Shown one piece after another: positions 48,694 to 56,493 of a stretch of DNA of 64,000 nucleotides. The translations under genes were made by a program, and so were the position numbers. Source of the DNA: Bosea sp. 29B (GTDB lineage Bacteria; Pseudomonadota; Alphaproteobacteria; Rhizobiales; Beijerinckiaceae); the NCBI RefSeq assembly GCF_902506165.1, contig NZ_LR733817.1, forward strand, positions 6,141,978 through 6,205,977. Reading direction: 5' to 3'. Numbering within the stretch: the stretch's first letter is position 1; every line of letters starts with the position of its first letter. The notes under the pieces are model-generated. The model saw only the letters and a program-made list of their open reading frames with translations, ran no database searches and had not been told where the DNA came from.

Positions 48694-49964
48694 CGCTCCG
48701 CCCCCTCCCCGGCGAGGGCCGGACCATCGCTTTCAGCAGCAATCGCGGGCTCCTTCAACCCCAGCCTTCGCAAGGGATCGCCGATCAGTCCCGAGACCAG
48801 CAGCGCCAGCATCTGGTCGATGCCGGGCAGCCGCGCCAGCGGCGGAACCACCCGGTCGCGGATCAATGGCAGCACGGCGCTGTCGGACTGGTAGAACGGC
48901 GTGAACATCCGGCTCGCCGCCTGGTAGAGCCGGACATGCCAGCGCCGAAGCTGCGCATAGCGAAGCAGCGCGGCGTCGAGATCGGCGGCATCGCTCAGCG
49001 CCATGGCGAGCGCATAGGCGTCGAGCAGGGCCATGTTCGCCCCCTGTCCGAGCTGAGGGCTAGTCGAATGGGCGGCATCGCCGATGAAGGCGATCTGCCG
49101 GCCGTAGGGTCGCGGCAGCGTCCGGTGGCGATAATTCGCGAAGGTCAGCTGCTCCGGCGCGACGATATGGTCGAGCAGCGGCGCGGTCGCGGGCCAGACG
49201 CGCTCGACCTCGGCTTTCCAGGCCGCCAGCCCGGCGCTGCGCCAGGCGTCGAGCGCATCCGCTTTCAGGCTCCAGAACAGCGCCGCCTGCGGCTCCGGCT
49301 CGCTGCCATGGCGTCCGATAGGCAGCACGCCGACCATCACGCTGGCGCGGCGATAGCGCTGTTCGAGCGCGCGGCGGTCGAAGTCCGTCCCTCCGAGCGG
49401 GACATTGGCCCAGAGCGCGCCATAGCTCAGCGGCGTGCGAGTCACCGGGCGGGCGGCATGGCCGAGCAGGGCTGAGCGCGTGCCGGAGGCATCGACAACA
49501 AGATCGAACGGGCCGATGCGGCGGCCGCTTGCCGCAACCAGCAAAACCCTGCCGTCAGCAGCGGCATCGATGTCGGCGACCTCGACCCCGGTCTCGATCG
49601 CGACCTGCCGCTTCTGCACGGCCGTGAACAGCGTCTCGAACAGCGCCGCACGATGGATGCCGACGCCGAAGCGCTCGCGCTTCAGCGCGGCATAGCGCAC
49701 ATCGAGCACCACCGAGCCCGTGACGGCGTTCAGGCCAAACAGCCGGTCGATCCGACTGCCGGCGGCGATCAGCGGCGCGGCAAGGCCGAGCGCATCGAGG
49801 ACCGCGAGCCCGGTCGGCTGCAGGATCAGGCCGGAGCCGAGCGACTGCGGCTCGCCGAAGCGCTCGACCAGCGTGACGGCATGGCCGGCTCGTTCGAGCA
49901 GCAGCGCAGCCGCCAGCCCCGCGGTTCCGCATCCGATGATCGCGATCGTAAGGCTGCGACTCAT
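48690..49964 (-). CDS. FAD-dependent monooxygenase
   Basis: A 424-aa flavoprotein hydroxylase of the UbiH/PHBH-like class. The dinucleotide motif I-I-G-C-G-T-A-G-L-A-A-A starts at residue 9, and the second FAD motif is F-I-G-D-A-A-H-S-T-S-P-Q-L-G-Q-G-A-N. An intermediate D-A-S-G-T-R-S-A-L block fits the DG-type site. It probably hydroxylates an aromatic compound; the substrate is unknown. It overlaps a small membrane protein gene by four bases and sits just downstream of ilvN. Confidence 0.9.
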   Translation of the reverse strand: MSRSLTIAIIGCGTAGLAAALLLERAGHAVTLVERFGEPQSLGSGLILQPTGLAVLDALGLAAPLIAAGSRIDRLFGLNAVTGSVVLDVRYAALKRERFGVGIHRAALFETLFTAVQKRQVAIETGVEVADIDAAADGRVLLVAASGRRIGPFDLVVDASGTRSALLGHAARPVTRTPLSYGALWANVPLGGTDFDRRALEQRYRRASVMVGVLPIGRHGSEPEPQAALFWSLKADALDAWRSAGLAAWKAEVERVWPATAPLLDHIVAPEQLTFANYRHRTLPRPYGRQIAFIGDAAHSTSPQLGQGANMALLDAYALAMALSDAADLDAALLRYAQLRRWHVRLYQAASRMFTPFYQSDSAVLPLIRDRVVPPLARLPGIDQMLALLVSGLIGDPLRRLGLKEPAIAAESDGPALAGEGAER

Positions 49965-49984
49965 GCCGCAGTGAGCTTACCGGC

Positions 49985-50521
49985 TCACATCGCCTCCGCG
50001 CCGCGGCTCATCGCCGCGATGCCGGTGCGCGAGACCTCGGTCAGCCCAACCACCGTCATCAGCTTGATGAAGCGCTCGATCTCCTCGGTCGCGCCGGTGA
50101 GCTCGAAGACGAAGGAGGTCAGCGTCGCATCGAGCGTGCGTGCGCCGAAGGACGCGGCGAGCCGCATCGCCTCGACACGGTAGTCGCCCTTGCCGACGAC
50201 CTTGACCAGGCAGAGCTCGCGCTCGATCGCCTCGCCCTGCAAGGTAAGGTCGACGACGCGATGCACCGGCACCAGCCGGTCGAGATGCGCCTTGATCTGG
50301 TCGATCACGTTGGCCGTGCCGGAGGTGACGACGGTGATGCGCGAGAGGTGCTTCTCGTGCTCGGTCTCCGAGACGGTGAGGCTCTCGATGTTGTAGCCGC
50401 GGCCGGAGAACAGCCCGGCGATGCGGGCAAGAACGCCCGGCTCATTGTCGACGATCACCGCCAGCGTATGGCGGGCGATCGGCTGTGCGGTCGGGGCGCT
50501 GGGATAATGCGTCGTGTTCAT
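49985..50521 (-). CDS. ilvN: acetolactate synthase small (regulatory) subunit
   Basis: A 178-aa ACT-domain protein that binds valine and controls the IlvI-type catalytic subunit. The ACT core H-T-L-A-V-I-V-D-N-E-P-G-V-L-A-R-I-A-G-L-F is near residues 18-38, followed by R-G-Y-N-I-E-S-L-T-V and a second domain. It is the last gene in the run ilvI, racemase, GST, ilvN, and its ATG overlaps the GST gene stop codon (ATGA). The gene could equally be called ilvH. Confidence 0.95.
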   Translation of the reverse strand: MNTTHYPSAPTAQPIARHTLAVIVDNEPGVLARIAGLFSGRGYNIESLTVSETEHEKHLSRITVVTSGTANVIDQIKAHLDRLVPVHRVVDLTLQGEAIERELCLVKVVGKGDYRVEAMRLAASFGARTLDATLTSFVFELTGATEEIERFIKLMTVVGLTEVSRTGIAAMSRGAEAM

Positions 50522-51231
50522 GTCTGGGCTCGGCTTCGGCTGAGATTTGGGCGGAAATCGGTGAGGATCGGCTCGTCGACTTCGTCTACGGATACGATCC
50601 AGGGCTCGGCCAAAGCGGCCTCGCGCCAGGCCTTGAAGCCGGCAGTGCCCTGCACGGCCGCGACATAGGCGGCACTGACCGGATCGAGCGCAATCGAATA
50701 GGTGGTGAAGCGGGTTGTCACCGGCGCGAACATCGCATCGGCCGCGCTGAATTCCCCGAACAGGAAGTCGCCGCCCGCTCCGAAGCGCTGTCGGGCATCG
50801 CGCCAGATCTCGGTGATGCGGGCGATGTCGGCCGCGACCGCCTCGCCGCGATCGCGCACCGGATGCACCCAGGCGAGGTTCATTGGGCAGGCACCGCGCA
50901 AGGCGGTGAAGCTGGAGTGCATTTCGGCGCAGATCGAACGCGCCAGCGCCCGCGCCGCCTTGTCGCGCGGCCAGATCGGCAGCTCCGGATGCGCCTCGGC
51001 GAGATATTCGACGATGGCGAGCGAGTCCCAAACCGCGATCGCGCCGTCGACGAGCGAGGGCACCTTGCGGGCCGGCGTGTACTCGGCAACGGCCCGCTTC
51101 CAGTCGGGATCGTCCATGGTCGGCCCGAACGGGATCAGGACTTCCTCGAAGGGAATGCCGAACTGCTTGAGGACGAGCCAGGGCCGCAGCGACCAGGAGG
51201 AATGGGTCTTGTTGGCGATGATCAGCTTCAT
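50518..51231 (-). CDS. glutathione S-transferase family protein
   Basis: A 237-aa protein. The thioredoxin-like N-terminal half (I-I-A-N-K-T-H-S-S-W-S-L-R-P-W-L, then K-V-P-S-L-V-D-G, and W-D-S-L-A-I-V-E-Y-L-A-E) has the conserved Pro and S-L-A-I-xx-Y-L glutathione-binding motif. A helical C-terminal half follows. GGAG lies ahead of the ATG at 51231. It is wedged between ilvI and ilvN, and its stop codon overlaps the start of ilvN, an odd partner for an amino acid pathway. Confidence 0.9.
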   Translation of the reverse strand: MKLIIANKTHSSWSLRPWLVLKQFGIPFEEVLIPFGPTMDDPDWKRAVAEYTPARKVPSLVDGAIAVWDSLAIVEYLAEAHPELPIWPRDKAARALARSICAEMHSSFTALRGACPMNLAWVHPVRDRGEAVAADIARITEIWRDARQRFGAGGDFLFGEFSAADAMFAPVTTRFTTYSIALDPVSAAYVAAVQGTAGFKAWREAALAEPWIVSVDEVDEPILTDFRPNLSRSRAQT

Positions 51232-51334
51232 GGCGCGCTCCATCCGGCGAAGGGAGCGCGGACGCTATCGAGACACGGAACGACGATCCCGCGCCTTTTC
51301 GTGATCTTATTCATGACCTGAAGCAATCGGCGGG

Positions 51335-52042
51335 TCACGCCGCCTGCTCCATCGCGAGCGTGAAGTCGAGCGCCGCCTCGACATGCAGCGCGGTGGTGTC
51401 GAAGGCCGGGATGTCGAAATCGGCCTGCGAGACCAGCAGCCCGATCTCGGTGCAGCCGAGGATGACGCCGTCGGCGCCTTCTTCCCGCACCGCCCGCGCG
51501 ACGATCTCGCGATAGCGCGCCTTCGAGGCCGGCAGAACCTGCCCGCGGCAGAGCTCCTCATAGATGATGCGGTGCACGTCCGTCCGCTCCGCCTCGTCCG
51601 GCACCAGCGCCTCGACGCCGAAGGCGCCGAGCCGGTCACGATAGAAGCGCTGCTCCATGGTGAAGCGCGTCGCCAGCAATAGCGGACGGCGCGCAGTCGT
51701 CTTGCGGATCGCCTTGGCGGTGACATCGGCGAGATGCAGGAAGGGCAGGTTCGTTGCCTGGGTGATGTGGTCGGCGAGCTTGTGCATGGTGTTGGTGGCC
51801 AGCACGATGCAGACCGCCCCGCCCTGCTCGAGCCGGCGCGCGCTCGACGCCATCGCCGCCCCGGCCCGATCCCAATCGCCCTTCGCCTGCATTTCGGCGA
51901 TCGGCGAAAAGTCGACGGAATGCAGCAGGACGTCGGCCGAATGCAGCCCGCCCTGGCGCGCCCGCACGCCCTCGTTCAGCAGCCGATAGTAGACCGCCGT
52001 CGATTCCCAGCTCATTCCGCCGATCAGGCCGATGGTCGCCAT
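51335..52042 (-). CDS. aspartate/glutamate racemase family protein (YgeA-like)
   Basis: A 235-aa PLP-independent racemase family protein. The start T-I-G-L-I-G-G-M-S-W-E-S-T is typical. The first catalytic region is L-A-T-N-T-M-H-K (Thr-type) and the second is L-G-C-T-E-I with the catalytic Cys, the Thr/Cys pairing reported for YgeA-type enzymes. It may interconvert acidic amino acids or related compounds. The ATG at 52042 follows GGGGGA. It lies 137 bp downstream of ilvI, separated by a palindromic repeat. Confidence 0.9.
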   Translation of the reverse strand: MATIGLIGGMSWESTAVYYRLLNEGVRARQGGLHSADVLLHSVDFSPIAEMQAKGDWDRAGAAMASSARRLEQGGAVCIVLATNTMHKLADHITQATNLPFLHLADVTAKAIRKTTARRPLLLATRFTMEQRFYRDRLGAFGVEALVPDEAERTDVHRIIYEELCRGQVLPASKARYREIVARAVREEGADGVILGCTEIGLLVSQADFDIPAFDTTALHVEAALDFTLAMEQAA

Positions 52043-52063
52043 GTGGTCCCCCTGTGCCGAGGC

Positions 52064-52171
52064 CGTCATTCCCGGGCGCCGCAAAGCGCAGACCCGAGAC
52101 TTTCCTGACGAAGAGGCGCCGGCCGGCGCCTCCTCCTTCTCGAGATGCTCGGGTCAAGCCCGAGCATGACG
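52064..52171. repeat. palindromic repeat between ilvI and the racemase gene
   Basis: The outer arms CGTCAT (52064-52069) and ATGACG (52166-52171) enclose AGGCGCCGGCCGGCGCCT (52114-52131, a perfect palindrome) and GCTCGGGTCAAGCCCGAGC at the right. Its left block, CATTCCCGGGCG...AAGCGCAGACCCGAGA, is shared with 6011-6089. It sits inside the ilv gene run and may reduce expression of the genes downstream. Confidence 0.65.
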
Positions 52172-52179
52172 ACGCCCGA

Positions 52180-53943
52180 TCAAACGAGTTGCTTGCCCTT
52201 GGCGTCGATGATCTCGCCGGTGTCGCCCTCGAAATCGGGCAGGATCATCTCGTTATGCGCCTTGCCCGACGGGATCATCGGGAAGCAGTTCTCTTCCTTC
52301 GCCACCAGGCAGTCGAAGATCACCGGCCCGGGCGTCTCGATCATCTGCATGATCGCGGCGTCGAGATCGGCGGGGTCGGAGCAGCGGATGCCGTGCCCGC
52401 CATAGGCCTCCGCCAATTTGACGAAGTCCGGCAGCGAGGCCGAGTAGCTCTCGGAATAGCGCCCGCCATGCAGCAGTTCCTGCCACTGGCGCACCATGCC
52501 CATATACTCGTTGTTGAGGATGAAGATCTTGACCGGCAGGCGGTACTGCACCGCCGTCGACATCTCCTGCATGTTCATCAGGATCGAGGCCTCGCCGGCA
52601 ACGTCGATGACCAGAGCCTTGGGGTGCTTCATCTGCACGCCGATCGCCGCCGGCAGGCCATAGCCCATCGTCCCCAGGCCGCCGGAGGTCATCCAGCGGT
52701 TCGGTTCCTGGAAGCGCAGATACTGCGCCGCCCACATCTGGTGCTGGCCGACTTCGGTGGTGAAGTAGGTGTTGCGGTCCTTGGTCAGCTCATAGAGCCG
52801 CTCGAGCGCGTATTGCGGCTTGATCACCGAGCCGGACTGCTTGTAGCCGAGGCTGTTCCGCGCCCGCCAGCCATCGATCTGCGTCCACCAGGCGGTGAGC
52901 GCGGTCTTGTCGATCTGCGGCGAGGTCTCGCGCCAGATCCGGACCATGTCCTCGAGCACATGGGCGCAATCGCCGATGATGCCGATGTCGACCTTGACGT
53001 TCTTGTTGATCGAGGACGGGTCGATATCGATGTGGATCTTCTTGGAGTGCGGCGAGAAGGCGTCGAGCCTCCCCGTGATCCGGTCGTCGAAGCGCGCGCC
53101 GATATTGATCATGACGTCGCAGTCATGCATGGCGAGGTTGGCCTCGTAGGTGCCGTGCATGCCGAGCATGCCGAGCCACTGCTTGTCGGCAGCCGGGAAG
53201 GCGCCCAGTCCCATCAGGGTCGAGGTCACCGGATAGCCGGTCAACCGCGCAAGTTCGCGCAACAGGGCCGAAGCATGCGGGCCGGCATTGATGACGCCGC
53301 CACCGGTGTAGAAGATCGGCTTCTTCGCCTTGGCGATCAGCTCGACCGCGGCCTTGATCTTGTTCAGGTCGCCCTTGACCACCGGCCGGTAGGTCTTGTG
53401 CTGGTTGTCGCGCGGGCGGCTATAGGCGCCGGTCGCAAACTGGATGTCCTTGGGTACGTCGATCACGACCGGGCCCGGCCGGCCATTGGCCGCGACAAAG
53501 AAGGCCTCGTGCAGGACGCGCGGCAGATCGGCGATGCTCTTCACCAGATAGTTGTGCTTGGTGCAGGAGCGGGTGATGCCGACCGTGTCGCATTCCTGGA
53601 AGGCGTCCGAGCCGATCAGATGCGTCGGGACCTGCCCGGTGATGACGACGAGCGGGATCGAATCCAGCAGCGCGTCGGTCAGGCCAGTAACGGCGTTGGT
53701 CGCGCCCGGTCCCGAGGTGACGAGGACGCAGCCGACCTTGCCCGGCGCCGAACGGGCATAGCCCTCGGCGGCATGGACCGCGCCCTGCTCGTGGCGGACG
53801 AGCACGTGCTTGACCTTGTCCTGCTGGAAGATCGCGTCGTAGATCGGCAGTACGGCGCCGCCAGGATAGCCGAAGAGATGCTCCACGCCCTGGTCCTGGA
53901 GGGCGCGAACGACCATCTCGGCGCCGGTCATCATCTCGCTCAT
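52180..53943 (-). CDS. ilvI: acetolactate synthase large (catalytic) subunit
   Basis: A 587-aa thiamine diphosphate enzyme catalysing the first common step of valine/isoleucine synthesis. Motifs include [13 protein letters not shown], the catalytic Glu in [14 protein letters not shown], and the ThDP-binding G-E-A-S-I-L-M-N region. FAD- and ThDP-binding domains are in the usual order. An attenuator with a branched-chain-rich leader peptide lies upstream (53995-54097). ilvB is a possible alternative symbol. Confidence 0.97.
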   Translation of the reverse strand: MSEMMTGAEMVVRALQDQGVEHLFGYPGGAVLPIYDAIFQQDKVKHVLVRHEQGAVHAAEGYARSAPGKVGCVLVTSGPGATNAVTGLTDALLDSIPLVVITGQVPTHLIGSDAFQECDTVGITRSCTKHNYLVKSIADLPRVLHEAFFVAANGRPGPVVIDVPKDIQFATGAYSRPRDNQHKTYRPVVKGDLNKIKAAVELIAKAKKPIFYTGGGVINAGPHASALLRELARLTGYPVTSTLMGLGAFPAADKQWLGMLGMHGTYEANLAMHDCDVMINIGARFDDRITGRLDAFSPHSKKIHIDIDPSSINKNVKVDIGIIGDCAHVLEDMVRIWRETSPQIDKTALTAWWTQIDGWRARNSLGYKQSGSVIKPQYALERLYELTKDRNTYFTTEVGQHQMWAAQYLRFQEPNRWMTSGGLGTMGYGLPAAIGVQMKHPKALVIDVAGEASILMNMQEMSTAVQYRLPVKIFILNNEYMGMVRQWQELLHGGRYSESYSASLPDFVKLAEAYGGHGIRCSDPADLDAAIMQMIETPGPVIFDCLVAKEENCFPMIPSGKAHNEMILPDFEGDTGEIIDAKGKQLV

Positions 53944-53994
53944 AACGGTCTCCTACGGAGGTCTGTCTGTCGGTGTCGGTCGGAAAAAGGCAAT

Positions 53995-54097
53995 AAAAAA
54001 GGCCCTCGGAGGGGCCTGGGCGTGCGCTGGCGTCGGGGACGCCCGGTTGTTAAACCGGCCCCTACCAGCGCACCTGTACGATAATAAGCTTGCGCAT
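53995..54097 (-). promoter_or_regulatory. ilvI leader with transcription attenuator
   Basis: After the leader peptide, the mRNA segment GUGCGCUGG (complement of 54065-54073) can pair with CCAGCGCAC (complement of 54022-54030). Alternatively AGGGGCC (complement of 54057-54063) can pair with GGCCCCU (complement of 54010-54016), which is the 5' arm of the terminator. The terminator is the stem GGCCC/GGGCC (54001-54016) followed by UUUUUU (53995-54000). Ribosome stalling at Leu/Ile/Val codons would favour the antiterminator, and completion of the leader would favour termination. Smaller hairpins lie between 54029 and 54058. Confidence 0.8.
54062..54097 (-). CDS. ilvL: branched-chain amino acid leader peptide of ilvI
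   Basis: An 11-codon frame M-R-K-L-I-I-V-Q-V-R-W and TAG. Leu, Ile, Ile, Val and a second Val make up five of eleven codons, placed 119 bp ahead of ilvI on the same strand and followed directly by an attenuator. This composition and position identify it as an ilv-type leader that senses the pathway's three products. Its stop codon lies at the start of the antiterminator segment. Confidence 0.8.
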   Translation of the reverse strand: MRKLIIVQVRW

Positions 54098-54165
54098 GTC
54101 GCAGCCCTGTCGAAACGAAAGTTGCCGGACGCTAAACGAGCAGCGCCGCATGGTCAAGCGAGGAT

Positions 54166-55098
54166 TCAGCCGGCAATCGAAGCGCCATTCGCGCAAGCCG
54201 CCAGCGCCACGTCCAAGGCCGCCTCCGGCGCGGCCGCTGTCCAGCCCTCCATCTGGTGACGGAACCAGGTCACCTGCCGCTTGGCATAGGCGCGGGTATC
54301 GGCCTTGCCGCGAGCCACCGCCTCCTCCAGCGAAAGCCTGCCGTCGAGATAGGCGATCAGCCCCGGCACGCCATGGGCGCGCATCACCGGCAGCAGCGGA
54401 TCGAGCCGGCGCTCGCGCAGGGCCGCGACCTCGTCGAGCGCGCCCTGCGCCATCATCACATCGAAGCGGGCGTCGATCCGGGCACGCACCAGTTCCCGCT
54501 CCGGCGCCAGGAAGAGCTTGAGCAGGCTCTGCCCGGCCAGCGGCCCCGGCCGGCGCGCGCCCTGGAAGCTCGCCAGCGAGCGCCCGGTCGCCTCGAACAC
54601 CTCCAGCGCCCGCATCACCCGCAAGCGATCGTTCGGCCGCAGGCGCGCCGCCATCTCCGGATCCTTGCCGGCGAGCTCGGCATGCAATTCGCCGGTCTCG
54701 CGCTGTTCGGCCCGGGTCCGGAACGCGGTGCGGACCTCATCCGGCACCGGCGGAATATCCGAGAGCCCCTCGGTCAACGCCTTGAAGTAGAGCCCGGTGC
54801 CGCCGACCAGCACCGGCAGAGCGCCCTGTCCCGCCAGCTCCGTGAGCAGCGCCGTGACCTCGGCCGCATAGGCGGCCGCCGAATGATTCATCGCGCCGTC
54901 GATATGGCCGTAGAGCCGGTGCGGCACCTCGCCCATCTCCTCCGGCGTCGGCCGTGCCGTGATGACCTGGAGATCGCGATAGACCTGCATCGAGTCGGCA
55001 TTGACCACGACGCCGCCGAAACGGCGAGCGAGTTCGACCGCCAGCGCCGACTTGCCGCTCGCGGTCGGACCTGCGATGAGCACCGCGCTGTATCTCAC
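54166..55098 (-). CDS. miaA: tRNA dimethylallyltransferase
   Basis: A 310-aa enzyme that isopentenylates A37 of tRNAs reading UNN codons. The P-loop is A-G-P-T-A-S-G-K-S-A-L-A near residues 8-19, followed by N-A-D-S-M-Q-V-Y and G-G-T-G-L-Y-F-K-A-L. It starts with GTG at 55098 with GGAAG just upstream, only 18 bp from the divergent serB start. The longer open frame upstream reads through serB antisense and is rejected. Confidence 0.95.
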   Translation of the reverse strand: MRYSAVLIAGPTASGKSALAVELARRFGGVVVNADSMQVYRDLQVITARPTPEEMGEVPHRLYGHIDGAMNHSAAAYAAEVTALLTELAGQGALPVLVGGTGLYFKALTEGLSDIPPVPDEVRTAFRTRAEQRETGELHAELAGKDPEMAARLRPNDRLRVMRALEVFEATGRSLASFQGARRPGPLAGQSLLKLFLAPERELVRARIDARFDVMMAQGALDEVAALRERRLDPLLPVMRAHGVPGLIAYLDGRLSLEEAVARGKADTRAYAKRQVTWFRHQMEGWTAAAPEAALDVALAACANGASIAG

Positions 55099-55116
55099 TT
55101 CGCTTCCGGCTCCGTC

Positions 55117-56007
55117 ATGACGCTCGTCGCCACCTTCGTCTCCGCCCATGGTCAGGCCCTGCTCGACGATGGCCTGCTCGCCCGCCTGCGCGCCGCTGCG
55201 CCCGCCCCGGCGACGATCGAGCGCCTCGACGGCGAGATCGCGGTCGACCTCTTCGCGGAAGCCGGCGATGCGCGCAAGCTCGAAGCGGCGCTGCGCGAGG
55301 CCCTCGACGGCGCCCCGGTCGACATCATCGTCCAGCCGGCCGCCACCCGCCGCAAGCGCCTGTTTCTCGCCGACATGGATTCCACCATGATCGGGCAGGA
55401 GTGCATCGACGAGCTCGCCGCCTATGTCGGCCTGAAGGAGAAGGTCTCCGACATCACCGAGCGGGCCATGCGCGGCGAACTCGAATTCGAGCCGGCGCTG
55501 CGCGAGCGCGTTGGCCTGCTGAAGGGCATCGCGCTCGGCGTCGTCGACGAGATCATCGCCAGGAACATCACGCTGACGCCCGGCGGCAGCGCTCTGGTGC
55601 GCACCATGCGTGCTCATGGCGGCTATACGGCGCTGGTCTCGGGCGGCTTCACCGTCTTCACCGGCCCAATCAGCGCGACGATCGGCTTCGACGAGCACCG
55701 CTCCAACATCCTGCTGAGCGAAGGCGCTCAACTCTCCGGCCTCGTCGCCGAGCCGATCCTCGGCAAGCAGGCCAAGCTCGACGCCCTGATCGAATTGCGG
55801 GCCCGCTTCGGCCTGCCGGACGCGGCGACGCTCGCCGTCGGCGATGGCGCCAACGATCTTGCCATGCTGGGCGAGGCCGGGCTCGGCGTCGCCTATCGCG
55901 CCAAGCCGGCGGTGGCGGCTGCGGCCGATGCCCGCCTCGACCATGCCGATCTCACTGCTTTGCTCTACGCCCAGGGCTATCGCGGCGACGAGATCGTCCG
56001 GAACTGA
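55117..56007 (+). CDS. serB: phosphoserine phosphatase
   Basis: A 296-aa HAD phosphatase that makes L-serine from phosphoserine. The nucleophile motif A-D-M-D-S-T-M-I-G-Q-E starts near residue 87, motif II is L-V-S-G-G-F-T, and motif III is V-G-D-G-A-N-D-L-A-M-L. About 80 residues before the HAD core form the small N-terminal domain common in alphaproteobacterial SerB. The ATG at 55117 is 18 bp from the divergent miaA start, so the promoter of each gene must lie within the other. Confidence 0.95.
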   Translation: MTLVATFVSAHGQALLDDGLLARLRAAAPAPATIERLDGEIAVDLFAEAGDARKLEAALREALDGAPVDIIVQPAATRRKRLFLADMDSTMIGQECIDELAAYVGLKEKVSDITERAMRGELEFEPALRERVGLLKGIALGVVDEIIARNITLTPGGSALVRTMRAHGGYTALVSGGFTVFTGPISATIGFDEHRSNILLSEGAQLSGLVAEPILGKQAKLDALIELRARFGLPDAATLAVGDGANDLAMLGEAGLGVAYRAKPAVAAAADARLDHADLTALLYAQGYRGDEIVRN

Positions 56008-56010
56008 GCC

Positions 56011-56352
56011 TCAATCGACGATGAACAGCCGCGCGCCGTTCGGCGAGCGCGAGCGATGCGGCTCGGCCTTGTCCGCAACCTGGTAGCTCATCCCGGCTCG
56101 CAGCCACATCACCCGGCCATCCGCCAAGGTGGTCTCCAGCTCGCCCTCCAGGCAGAGCAGGATATGCCCCTTCTCGCACCAGTGGTCCGAGACATAGCCG
56201 GGCGAGTAGTCGACCATCCTGACGCGGATCTGATTGTCTGGCGGCCCGAAGCGACGCGTGCGCCAGATCGCCTGGCCCTGCTCTCCCGCAAAATATTCGG
56301 GCTCGACGGTCGACCAGTCGGTCGTGCCGAAGGGAATCTCGCTCATGCGCAT
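56011..56352 (-). CDS. cupin fold protein with DHCW-like motif
   Basis: A 113-aa single-domain cupin. The block V-S-D-H-W-C-E-K-G-H-I-L-L-C-L-E-G-E-L carries a D-H-W-C-E-K-G-H motif typical of small DHCW-type cupins, with His residues that may bind a metal. GGAGG precedes the ATG at 56352 at a good distance. It converges on serB with a three-base gap. The family has no established function. Confidence 0.85.
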   Translation of the reverse strand: MRMSEIPFGTTDWSTVEPEYFAGEQGQAIWRTRRFGPPDNQIRVRMVDYSPGYVSDHWCEKGHILLCLEGELETTLADGRVMWLRAGMSYQVADKAEPHRSRSPNGARLFIVD

Positions 56353-56442
56353 TGGCGGGCCTCCGTGACGCGTGCCCGGCAACCCTGCCGGAGCCACCCT
56401 CGCCCGGCCAATGCAAAATGCTGATCGCTGCCATCGCCCAAC

Positions 56443-56469
56443 AAAAAAGGCGGCCCGCAGGCCGCCTTT
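56443..56469 (-). terminator. rho-independent terminator of degP
   Basis: On the minus strand the stem GGCGGCC/GGCCGCC (within 56449-56466) is followed by TTTTTT (56443-56448). It lies about 25 bases after the degP stop codon and may also act weakly on the plus strand. Confidence 0.88.
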
Positions 56470-56493
56470 CCTTGATCGATCGTCGAGAGACGA

